DNA of 64,000 nucleotides, from positions 62,001 through 126,000 of the forward strand of contig JARVKI010000086.1 in NCBI GenBank assembly GCA_036674765.1. Reading direction: 5' to 3'. Each line of letters opens with the position of its first letter. Positions within the stretch are counted from its first letter, which is position 1. The DNA is from Seiridium cupressi. Taxonomy: Eukaryota; Ascomycota; Sordariomycetes; Amphisphaeriales; Sporocadaceae. Made by a program: the position numbers and the translations under genes. Of this stretch, positions 10,829-19,473 are shown piece after piece. The notes beneath the pieces were generated by a model. It made no database searches. It saw only the letters and a list, made by a program, of their open reading frames with translations, and had not been told where the DNA came from.

Positions 10829-12274
10829 CTACTTGAAGGCCGTAAGAGGAGCTGTGCGCGCGCCAACGATAGGCGAGTCGATGGTGATCTGGTCCCACTC
10901 ATGCGCTACCAAAGCCGCTGCGCGACTCTTCAAGACAGCTTCATGAGTACGCGGCCGCATTTCTGCTTCGTAGAGATCGATTGCCGCCTTCTGATCAATC
11001 TCCCCCTTATGGATCCTCTTCAGTTCGTCAACCAGTAGGGCTGCATCTAGAATACCGTGATTTGCTCCCTCGCCTCTGTACATGGTCATCGCATGGGCTG
11101 CATCGCCAGCCAGAGTCACCCGTCCATTCCTGTTGTCCCAGTCGCGGCAGGGGAAGTCGCCGAGCCTGAGTGGCGTAGTATAATCCATATCATCAGGAAT
11201 ATCCATGACAATGCTGCGAAGAGGCTCGGCGAACTCTTTGGCTCTCTCCTTCATCTTGGCGATGCGCTCCGGGTTCGTTTTGGGGATTGCGTCGGATACG
11301 GGATCCTTCATGATCCACGAGATGATAACGAGACAATTGAAGGATAACCGGCCGTCAGGCTCCGTGAAACATTCCTAGCATCTCATTGTCAGCAGTCTCC
11401 CTTGAAACGACACGTTTCTATACCAACCTGGACAGAGTACCAGAGGTAATTCTGGGTCTTCGGGTGAAGTGCCTGGAATAGCAGAGGATCGAGAGCTCGC
11501 ACTGGAGCAGCTTGTTCAGGTGTGAAGTGTCGCACAACACCGACAAGATGGACAGGCAACCTATTCAGCTCATAGTCATCCGGCATCAAGAACTTCCGGG
11601 CATTGCTGTTGTTGCCGTCTGCACCGATCAAGATGGTGCCGTCAACAGAGGTGCCGTCTTGGAAATGTGCTCGCACACCGCCCTCGATCTCTTCCACTCT
11701 CACAAGTTCTTTTCCTTCTTGAATATTCAATCCGTCTGTAAGAACATCACGCAACTTCTGTCGATGCAATCGAAGTCTTCTTTTCGAGGGCGGGATTTTG
11801 TAGCGAGTCTCACTGGGCCCGCGTTAACGGATTGACAATATCACCACCGTGTCGAAAGACGAACCTAGTTTCAGCATTTAGAAACAAAAAGTTTCCCTCA
11901 TCTTTCTTGAGTGACAAGTCCACAACAGCCTCATGTATCATTAGTGTCCTGTGTACCAAAAGCACCAGTAAGTGGGACTGCATACCTTCTGTAGCTTTGC
12001 CGATCTTTCCTTCCCAATTGTTCGTTCAAGAGCATCTAGAACCCAATGTAGGGTCAAGGCCCAGCCATGACGGCGAGTTTCTGAGAGATATTAGATTCCA
12101 AACATGTAGCTTTGACTCGAGCGAGAGCTTGCCGTCTGTATCTCTCTCAAAGACCGTGTATGGAATGCCATTCTCGCGGCATCCTTGAGCGACCGTAAGC
12201 CCTACAATACCTCCTCCGGCGATCAAGACATGCATCGGGCGCTCGTTTGGCGAAGCAGAGAAATACGGCCCCAT
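10829..12274 (-). CDS. FAD-dependent aromatic monooxygenase (salicylate hydroxylase-like)
   Basis: Five exons, 12133-12274, 11986-12080, 11865-11929, 11428-11812 and 10829-11374, giving 410 aa. Intron 1 (12081-12132) uses a GC donor (gcaagc); the others are GT-AG. Group-A flavoprotein motifs are in order: [16 protein letters not shown] (GxGxxG, FAD ADP), the [11 protein letters not shown] segment, [13 protein letters not shown] (DG motif) and [22 protein letters not shown] (GD motif). Such enzymes use NAD(P)H and O2 to ortho-hydroxylate, or decarboxylatively hydroxylate, aromatic acids. It lies in tandem with the bicupin, and hydroxylation followed by cupin cleavage is the usual order for such pairs. 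ATG 12274 was chosen because the in-frame opening upstream has no other ATG; an internal Met at 12235 is also possible. Substrate is unknown. Confidence 0.88.
12081..12132 (-). other. GC-AG intron in the FAD monooxygenase gene
   Basis: 52 nt, donor gcaagc, acceptor ctcag, branch-like tctaat. Removing it joins FERDTDE to [12 protein letters not shown] in one frame; no GT donor nearby does so. Confidence 0.75.
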
Positions 12275-13041
12275 TATGTTGAGGCGTCTATAGAGATATC
12301 CGGAGTATGGATAACTGATCTGTTCTTGGGACAAAGGGTATCAGTTAGTTGGTTCACAGCAATATGATAAGAGAACCAATTGTTAGTTCATAACCCCGCT
12401 GCTGACTACAAAACCGATACCGCGCAATAGTTTACTCGTTCACAGCGGCATTGTGCTTTCAATTGAAGGAGAGGGCTTTAGCCGTCCGGACCGGAGATAA
12501 GGCACATCAGAAGTAGTAGTTTGCCCGAAAGAAGGCCTGTAGCCAGATCGCAGATAACAATGACCTGACATGATATCTAGGCATTCGCATGCGGTCGGGT
12601 GCCGGACCGACGGCCTGAGTCGGTCGCTGAGCTGCCCTACATGTAGCTAAAGGGTCTACGCCCCTCCACTAACCAAAACCCTCGTGGTTCCCTAGCGCGA
12701 CCGCAGTAACGGCTAGGTGGGTAGACCAACAGAAGCACGACATGTTCAGTACGAGAAGATGCGAACTGTCATGGCTGCTCGAAAAACGGTCGTCCAGGTA
12801 GGTTAGCTGAAGAATGATTCAAGCCTTGAGTAATTAGGCAGAGTCCATGGAATTCCATCCATAAAGATGCAGGAAGGAAACTGGTTCATAAGCATATGGT
12901 CAATAGAATCAATCGCAACCGGCCGCTAAGAACTGGTAAATAGGGCAAACAGGGTGATAATTAGTGTAGTATAAATTCCAGGACTGGATTTCAGCCACTT
13001 CTATCCACCCCTCGTCTGTCTGATTACTGTCTCTCATAGGA
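12275..13041. other. intergenic region with CGG/CCG motifs
   Basis: 767 nt upstream of the FAD monooxygenase and downstream of the RidA gene. It holds CGGACCG twice, 12487-12493 (inside the perfect inverted repeat TCCGG-A-CCGGA, 12485-12495) and 12603-12609, the latter overlapping CCGACGG (12607-12613). These resemble Zn2Cys6 binding sites. No gene is visible. Confidence 0.45.
12485..12495. promoter_or_regulatory. inverted repeat TCCGG-A-CCGGA, candidate Zn2Cys6 site
   Basis: Perfect 5-bp inverted repeat with a 1-bp spacer, 211 nt upstream of the FAD monooxygenase ATG. Similar CGGWCCG cores occur at 10418, 12603 and 19209 in other promoters of this block. No binding data. Confidence 0.35.
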
Positions 13042-13506
13042 CTATGATACCTCGTGGTAAAGAGCTGTACATTTGATTTCCACATTCAAACGGACGTTGG
13101 GTAACGCTGCGACCTGTACGCAAGTCCTAGCCGGAGCCTTGGTCTTCTCAGGCCAGACCTTGTTCCACTCCTCATTCATGCCTGCGTAATCCTTCATATC
13201 GGTCAAGAAAATAGTGGCATCTACCACGCTCTCAAGACCTGCGGTTCCATTCGTTGCTCCTTGAATGATCGATCCAATATTCTCCAACACAGCTTTTGTC
13301 TGCTCCCGAACGTCGAGGATGTGGTTGCCATCGGCATCGGTTGTGCACCCCGCATATGTTCCATCACCCCGCCTCGAAGAAGTTCCTGACACGTACAGTG
13401 TCTTTTGCGAGCCAGGTACAATTCGCGCATGTGGGTAATTGGCGAGGCCCTGTGCTCTTTCTGCTGGCAAGAAGAACGACTCGCCATTGCGCGATGTAGA
13501 TGGCAT
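13042..13506 (-). CDS. RidA/YjgF-family protein, putative 2-aminomuconate deaminase
   Basis: Single exon, 154 aa, ATG 13506 in a good context (gcaaccATGCC); the frame is open further upstream but has no ATG there. Family marks are the N-terminal beta strand (PHARIVPGSQKTLYVSGT), VREQTKAVLENIGSII, VVDATIFLTDM, and PARTCVQVAALP with the conserved Arg that holds the substrate carboxylate. RidA proteins are trimers that hydrolyse enamines/imines, and one branch (AmnD/NbaF type) deaminates 2-aminomuconate to 4-oxalocrotonate. The context of ACMSD and an AMSDH-like dehydrogenase supports that role. A housekeeping imine deaminase cannot be excluded, since the family is broad and function is called from neighbours. 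Confidence 0.85.
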   Translation of the reverse strand: MPSTSRNGESFFLPAERAQGLANYPHARIVPGSQKTLYVSGTSSRRGDGTYAGCTTDADGNHILDVREQTKAVLENIGSIIQGATNGTAGLESVVDATIFLTDMKDYAGMNEEWNKVWPEKTKAPARTCVQVAALPNVRLNVEIKCTALYHEVS

Positions 13507-14086
13507 GGTTGCTTCCCTGTGAGGCGGATTGACTTGTGTTTGTCGTGTGCTCGGCGGCTCAAGTTGGAACAAGAGCGTGGGTATGTAAAGGATCGTGCAG
13601 AGAGGCGCCTGCCAGATTGCTTTCGGGATTAGTTACCAGAAGAGATTGAGGCTTGAGTTCAAGCTTAGGTTCAAGAGCGTGTTTCCTTTTGTCATGTATC
13701 TTCATAGTTCCGTTCCGACCAGTTCTCGGATATGGCCTGCTTTCCGGTCCATAGTGTTGGAATGAAAAAAGTAGCCGGGGTTGTACCGGTTGTAGATTTA
13801 TACCTTAGGAGTACTTATAAGTGGAGGCCTTGATCGTAAATATCCAACACATAGCGGATAGTTTAGGGTAGCCGCCACCTACCATATTAGCCAGGCCCCC
13901 AGCACAGCAGCCACAGCCCGTGTGCTCCTATGATGATGCGCTACTGCCCATAACCACTTCATATAGTTTTTCATCACATATATATCATAATGCATAAGCC
14001 CACTTGAGGATTGAGTTCGTTTCTCCATATATCGATGTCCTGAAATTGTGACATGAAGATCTATACAGCGACTAAATGCCTACCCA
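13507..14086. other. intergenic, no gene seen
   Basis: 580 nt between the RidA start and the end of the alpha/beta hydrolase. It should contain the RidA promoter; no clear motif was recognised. Confidence 0.5.
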
Positions 14087-15099
14087 TTAGTCTGACGCAA
14101 ATGCTAAAATCCGCTTTCCCGTTGCATCATCTGGCAACCCAATTGCCAAGGTATTTGAGATATGATTATGGCCCGGCATCACTTCGAACAAGGGCATCCT
14201 CTTGAACTTTTTCCTATATGCATCAACGAAAGAAAGATTCCCGTCGACTATCTCATTGGAGTCGAATTCGGCCACCATTAGCAGAAGTCTCGGCTCTTCC
14301 GTGCTGGTACTGTTTTGGAACACGGAGACCCCGGTCTTCTCCAGGATATCTTGTTCCTTCTCGGACCTATGGTAAAGTTCCATGTTCTTCCGGCGCCTCT
14401 CCTGCCTGAGATCGTACCACATAGGTGGACTGAGAAGCACGAGTCCAGACAGCTTAACGCCAGCATCTGCCAAGAAACCAGCCCAGGCAGCTGACGCTAA
14501 ATGGGCACCACCGGATGACTGTCCTACAGCGGTGATCTTTCGGGGGTCCCCTCTATACTCGACAGCATGATCCTGAACCCACCGCAGAGCTTGGGCGGTG
14601 TCTTTGCCGCCAGACGGATATCGTGCTTGAGGCAGAAGCTGATACGTGGCCAGAATACATATACATCCGTTGCTTGCGAAATAGTTCCCTGAAAGTTTCT
14701 GTCAGTCTTACGATCGTAATATGCAACACTTCTGGATATATGCCTACCTATATTGCCGTGCATCGAAGCGGTTATGTCAGTGTCACCAGAGGTGAACCCG
14801 CCTATCCGGGTCTTCTGTTAGCAGGTTCTCTGAAACTCGTGCTGACTATTAGTCTTACCTCCGTGGAAGAACACGACGACGGGTAGTTGCCGGTTTGGTA
14901 TTGTTTCCACTGGACTGTAAATGTCGAGCCGGTGTCTTTCATGGTCGCCGTATTTCAGCCCCTTCTGAACTTTCACATTTTGGAGGAAACGCCCTGCTTG
15001 TTGTGCATGTAAAGGCTCATACAATTCATTCATGTCCGAGTTTGTCTGCAACGACCAAATGCTGCCATGTTTGGCAATGGCTTCTCTGATCTTGTCCAT
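14087..15099 (-). CDS. alpha/beta hydrolase (esterase/kynurenine-formamidase-like)
   Basis: Exons 14859-15099, 14748-14801 and 14087-14688, 298 aa; introns 57 and 59 nt; ATG 15099. The fold is marked by VVVFFHGGGFTSGD (HGGG oxyanion hole), VGQSSGGAHLA (GxSxG nucleophile), EFDSNEIVD (acid) and a C-terminal His in MPGHNHIS. It resembles alpha/beta hydrolase-3/BD-FAE enzymes, which include kynurenine formamidase and esterases that free aromatic acids. In this cluster an amidase or esterase acting on an N-formyl, N-acyl or ester precursor would give the substrate for the later steps; that is inference. It is divergent from the ALDH gene across 568 nt. Confidence 0.85.
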
Positions 15100-15667
15100 T
15101 TTCGCTCTGGTCTGCCGAATTTGCTAGTGTATCCTTCAAATGATGTACCACGATCAAGCCTGATGAGGTCCTAGTAACAATGGACATCACCTATATGGTC
15201 AAGCTTGGCAGCATGGAGGGGCAGAGGGGCAGTTGGGCAACCGTCGGTCCCTTTCGGCTGCGGGCCGTCTTATCGAAACCAATCAGGGCTCTTTCCGCTT
15301 CCGACGAATTTCCTCAAGAAGGTGAATGTGCCGCACAGTGTCAGTCGACGCCAGCATGACGCAGCTAAACTATGCGCTCGATGGTGGGGTCTGGCATCGC
15401 GATTGCAGCTTCACTCACAAAGTGGTTGAAGCCGACGAGGAATGTTTGGCCGCCCCAAGTCCTGCATACACGGGAAAAGCTGTCCGAATCCCACGATAGC
15501 CTCACTCTACGACACATTCGAGCAACGATTCAATTTCAGACATATTCAGTATGGGATCAATATTGCCTGATACTCGGTGCCAGGCCATTCGCGATGCTTG
15601 GAGCTGCGACTCATTAGACAAGGCGGAGGCCTTCATCGGAACTCAAGGGGGGAAGACACCGTTGGGA
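15100..15667. other. divergent promoter region, hydrolase/ALDH
   Basis: 568 nt between the divergent starts of the hydrolase (minus) and the aldehyde dehydrogenase (plus). The ALDH frame stays open back to an ATG at 15551, which is a possible longer start. No other coding signal is seen. Confidence 0.5.
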
Positions 15668-17172
15668 ATGGAAAACTTCGTGGCAAACAAGTTCTCGCCA
15701 TCATCACAACACTTAGACACCATCAACCCAAAGACTGGAAACGTATTCGGCAGAGTCCCTATCAGCAGTGCCGAGGAGGTTGATGCGGCAGTCAAAAGTG
15801 CGACAGAGGCCTTCAAGACTTGGAGCAAAACGACTGCCGCAATCAGGTCAAAATACCTACAAAGCGTTGCACAGTTGATTCAAGATAATCGGGAGACGTT
15901 CGCCATTTGGGAAAGTATCGATCAGGGAAAGACCTTAGCACGAGCCAGAGTGGAAGTTGACCGAGCTATTTCCAACTTCAAGTAGGTACTGACTTGACAC
16001 CTTGTCAGTCAGTGGATACTGACCCGGGCACACAGCTATTTTTCTACCTTCATTCTGCATCAAGAAACCGCAGCAAGAATGATTGACGGAGTGGCGCTCA
16101 CCTATGAACACCGTTCCCCGGCAGGGGTTTTTGCCCTCATTTCTCCATGGAACATGCCACTATACTTGTTGACATGGAAGATTGCACCGTGCTTAGCATT
16201 CGGATGCACGGCCGTTGCGAAACCCTCGGAAGTCACCTCCATGTCAGCTTTCCTCCTATGTGAAGTGTTTCGTCAAGCGGAGCTACCCCCGGGTGTCATT
16301 AACGTTGTTTTTGGGGATGGACCTACTACCGGCTCAGCATTGGTACGAAGTCCTCTGGTGAAGGGAGTAAGCTTTACTGGTGGCACAGCGACGGGCATTC
16401 AGATCAGGAAAGAGACTGCAGAACAGATCTATAAGCACTTGTCCCTCGAACTGGGAGGCAAGAATCCCACACTGGTATTCGATGATGTTGATCTGAAAAA
16501 GGCAGTGGAGACGGCTGCAATGGCGGCATTTGAGAACCAAGGAGAGGTATGTACAGCGCTCCACTTCATGCTTTTAAGACTAACACGAACTAGATTTGCC
16601 TCTGTGGATCGCGCATCTATGTGCAGTCAAGCATTTATGATCAGTTCGTCCCCGCCTTCACCTCATATGTAAAGAATAATTATCAACGGGGAGGTAAGAT
16701 GGGGGCAGTGGTGTCACTTCCTCATTACCGAAAGATTCGATCATATCTGGAGCTTGCCATTTCGGAACAAGCCACTTTTGTCACGGGGTCGGTCCCGACA
16801 TCAGAACCCAAAGAAGGTCTATGGATTGAACCGGTCGTGCTCACAGACGTTGCTACGTCTTCTCGCATTATGAGAGAAGAGATATTCGGGCCTGTTGTGA
16901 CTATCGCGAAGTTTGACTCTGAGGAGCAAGCTATAGATCTTGCAAACGACAATCCAAACGGTTTGGCAGCTGTCTTACTGACGATGGATGGCGCAAGGAT
17001 TCGCAGAGTTGGCGAGCAGATTGAAGCCGGCTTGGTGTGGGTCAACTGCTGGCTTGTTCGAGAACTGGGCACACCCTTTGGCGGTATGAAGAATTCAGGC
17101 ACAGGGAGGGAGGGTGGCGAGTATAGCAGGGAGGTCTTCACAGTCATGCGGACGTTACACATTCCCATGTAA
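15668..17172 (+). CDS. aldehyde dehydrogenase, 2-aminomuconate semialdehyde dehydrogenase-like
   Basis: Exons 15668-15981, 16036-16546 and 16594-17172 give 467 aa; introns 54 and 47 nt. ATG 15668 begins MENFVANKFSPSSQHLDTINP, the usual ALDH start; an in-frame ATG at 15551 would add 39 residues. Motifs: SPWNMPLYLLTWKIAP (Rossmann entry), GVSFTGGTATG (NAD loop), LELGGKNP (general-base Glu), GEICLCGSRIYV with nucleophile Cys277, REEIFGPVV and GGMKNSGTGREGG. The ICLC form of the active site is typical of ALDH8A1 and bacterial AmnC/NbaE, which oxidise 2-aminomuconate semialdehyde to 2-aminomuconate with NAD+. The ACMSD and RidA neighbours support this over other ALDH roles. Confidence 0.88.
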
Positions 17173-17375
17173 GATTAAAGGAGTAGCGGATCAGACTTTC
17201 AGTGCAGTTACAAGTTATCACGAGATATGTGAAGCCAAGACATTCCAATCGGGGGATCCCAGCAGTGCACATATTGTATTGGAATATCATTATTACAAAC
17301 ATTATCTAAGCGTGTGCGCATGTGCATGAGCTGACATCTGATATGACTATGATGGAGCCAGGCTGACGGGGTATC

Positions 17376-18869
17376 CTACATGGTCTCGCCTGAAAGAATA
17401 CCGAAGTGTTTCATACACGCGTCTATGCTCTCTCTTTGAAGCTTCTGATATGTCTGAATCTCATCAGTAATCAACACCCCGAGGGCGGCTTGTAGGGCTT
17501 GCTTTCCCGTCTCCTCCTTTCGCACAGCGCCGACCTTTTGACTTTCAGTGGAGCTCGCGTGAAGATTGCTGCGAAATATGCCCGCTGCACTCAGGGGCAA
17601 GAAGTCTTCATATGTTAATGGCTCATACGACACTTTCCCCTGCCGTATGAGGCCCTCTAGACTGGTAGCCTGTCCCGCGCCTCCAGGATCGGAACTATTC
17701 GCTGAGATATAGTATCTGAACCACGCCAAACCACAATCCCTCAACTCTTGCCAGGTGTCTGGGAACGGCTTGAACAGATCGGCATAGGCTTCTGGGTCCT
17801 GGGGCGTCACGCCTCTCTTCCAAGCTTCGTTGACAAGATGATCGTAGAGTGCCCGGCCCTTTTCGGTCAGGGCTGCCCCGCGCTGCTCTATCTCACCAAA
17901 GCGAGCCGTGTGGCTTCCGGGAACCATGACAGATCCCAGGACATTAGATCCGATGTCGACAGGGAAATATACACCCTCCTTGAGAGCCTTGAAGCTGGTC
18001 TGCCTAAGCAGGATTGGGCATTTCCTTGCTGGTGGCCCTTCGATCACCTCCTTCACTGGGATACCTTGTTTCTCCATACGAAGTTGTACCTCATCAATGT
18101 CTAGGGTCCGAGGTGTCAGATGATTGATGTGCGGTCCAGGAAAAGCTACGATATCTGCCAAGAGTGGACTCTCTTTTTGCAAGTCTTGGTACTCTGAAAG
18201 AGAGACCGTAGCCGTACCACGCCATTTGAACGTCTCCAATCCTTCGCGGATGAACTCATTGCCTTGATCGGGCATTAGTCCACCCTCTCTCTCAGCTACA
18301 GAAATAAGTTCGAGGCATCGGTTGGAGAATATTTGTCGCCGCGATAGGATCCCGAACGCCCTCATACGTAGAGTCTCCGACATACTTTCCGGACGTAGGA
18401 GTGACACGAACAACCTAAACGGATTGACTGACAAGGAATCGAGGTCGAGACAACGGAAACAGGTGGCGTGTATAGGCAATCTTGCGGGTGGTTGTGTTAG
18501 GTCATAATACCCTACTGGCTGCATGCCCATGATTTCTAAGAAGCGAGTCATCATCCCCATCTCTTCGGGAGTCCCAAGTCTAATCGCTCCATGTCGTTCG
18601 TAATGTAGCCTCTCGAGCTGTTTTGTACGCTCCATATTCTCGTGAAGTACCGGGCGAGACGCGAGAAAATCATCATTAACAGACGTTACGAGGGAGACGA
18701 GGTCGGAGTATAAGGGGACTTCTGTTCTATAAACATAGGACTACGAGCGCAGTGAGCCAAGTGTCCGAGGTCTTACTTTGTAGTGGACGTGGATCCTAAC
18801 CATTTCGATGGAGAAGTTATGCCTAATATCGGTTGGCGACAGCCTTCCTGCACTGGGATCTGGAGGCAT
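17376..18869 (-). CDS. DUF1338/HglS-type 2-oxoadipate dioxygenase/decarboxylase
   Basis: Exons 18801-18869 and 17376-18740, 477 aa, one 60-nt intron whose removal gives FSIEMSYVYRTEVPLYSDLV, the conserved start of the family. The ORF covers the DUF1338 fold (VOC-related) with the expected metal positions: ERHGAIRLG (His73), PGPHINHLTPRTLD (His227/230) and RFGEIEQRG (Glu306/308). Bacterial HglS (YdcJ family) uses Fe(II) and O2 to turn 2-oxoadipate into D-2-hydroxyglutarate in lysine catabolism. 2-Oxoadipate is also the product of 2-aminomuconate after deamination and reduction, so this gene gives the cluster a logical last step. It is convergent with the ALDH (203 nt between stops). The role in this fungus is inferred. 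Confidence 0.85.
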
Positions 18870-19473
18870 GGTGGTTAAGAAAAGAAATAAAAAAAAGAGA
18901 AAAAAGAAAAAAGGACCGGGAGACTTAAAGAAGTTCACAAGAAACACTAATAATCGAGGGGATACCACGCAGTCGGTGTTGGAAATAGTGTAGGTTCGAT
19001 TTTACACTTTCATGTTGGATTTCAAGAATATCTTAAGCATCCGAGCCTCCCCGGCACCACGAACTGTGCCTATAATTATATGACTGCTTGGTATTGCCGA
19101 CATCATATGACCTTAGCGTTGTCAGCTAGGTGAACAACATCCACTGTATGGCGCGAACAAAAGTGCGGATCCCGGATGTAGGCGCCGTTGTGATTGGCGG
19201 ATAGAGGGCGGACCGCCCACGAACACAGTTCGGCAAACGCCGTCTCTCGTCGGCTGCCCCTTGAGGAAGCTTGCCGTTGACATCACATGCATGTTTATTA
19301 AAAGCTACTAGAGCTTCAAGTTGCCGGTTGCCAAAATGCGCCTTTCATCGGCTCAATACGCTCGGGACGTCCCAAGGAGCCAGCTAGTATCCTAATCGAA
19401 ACGACAGTACCAGTTGCACATACTCGAGGGCAAATTTCATATGCCTGGTTTCGCATTCTGTGAGACTGTTCCC
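18870..19473. other. intergenic, DUF1338 promoter region
   Basis: 604 nt upstream of the DUF1338 gene and downstream of factor 2. It includes an A/G-rich run (18880-18915) just upstream of the ATG and the inverted repeat GGGCGG-A-CCGCCC (19206-19218). No gene is visible. Confidence 0.5.
19206..19218. promoter_or_regulatory. inverted repeat GGGCGG-A-CCGCCC, candidate Zn2Cys6 site
   Basis: Perfect 6-bp inverted repeat with 1-bp spacer containing CGGACCG, about 340 nt upstream of the DUF1338 ATG. It shares its core with the site upstream of the FAD monooxygenase. Confidence 0.35.

Noticed and set aside
13507..13572. longer N-terminus for the RidA protein
   Set aside because: The upstream in-frame codons begin at a TTG, not an ATG. 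ATG 13506 has a strong context and fits the family start.
18870..18968. hydrophobic Phe/Leu-rich N-terminal extension of the DUF1338 protein (signal anchor)
   Set aside because: It reads through an A/G-rich simple tract and lacks an ATG. The family start fits ATG 18869.
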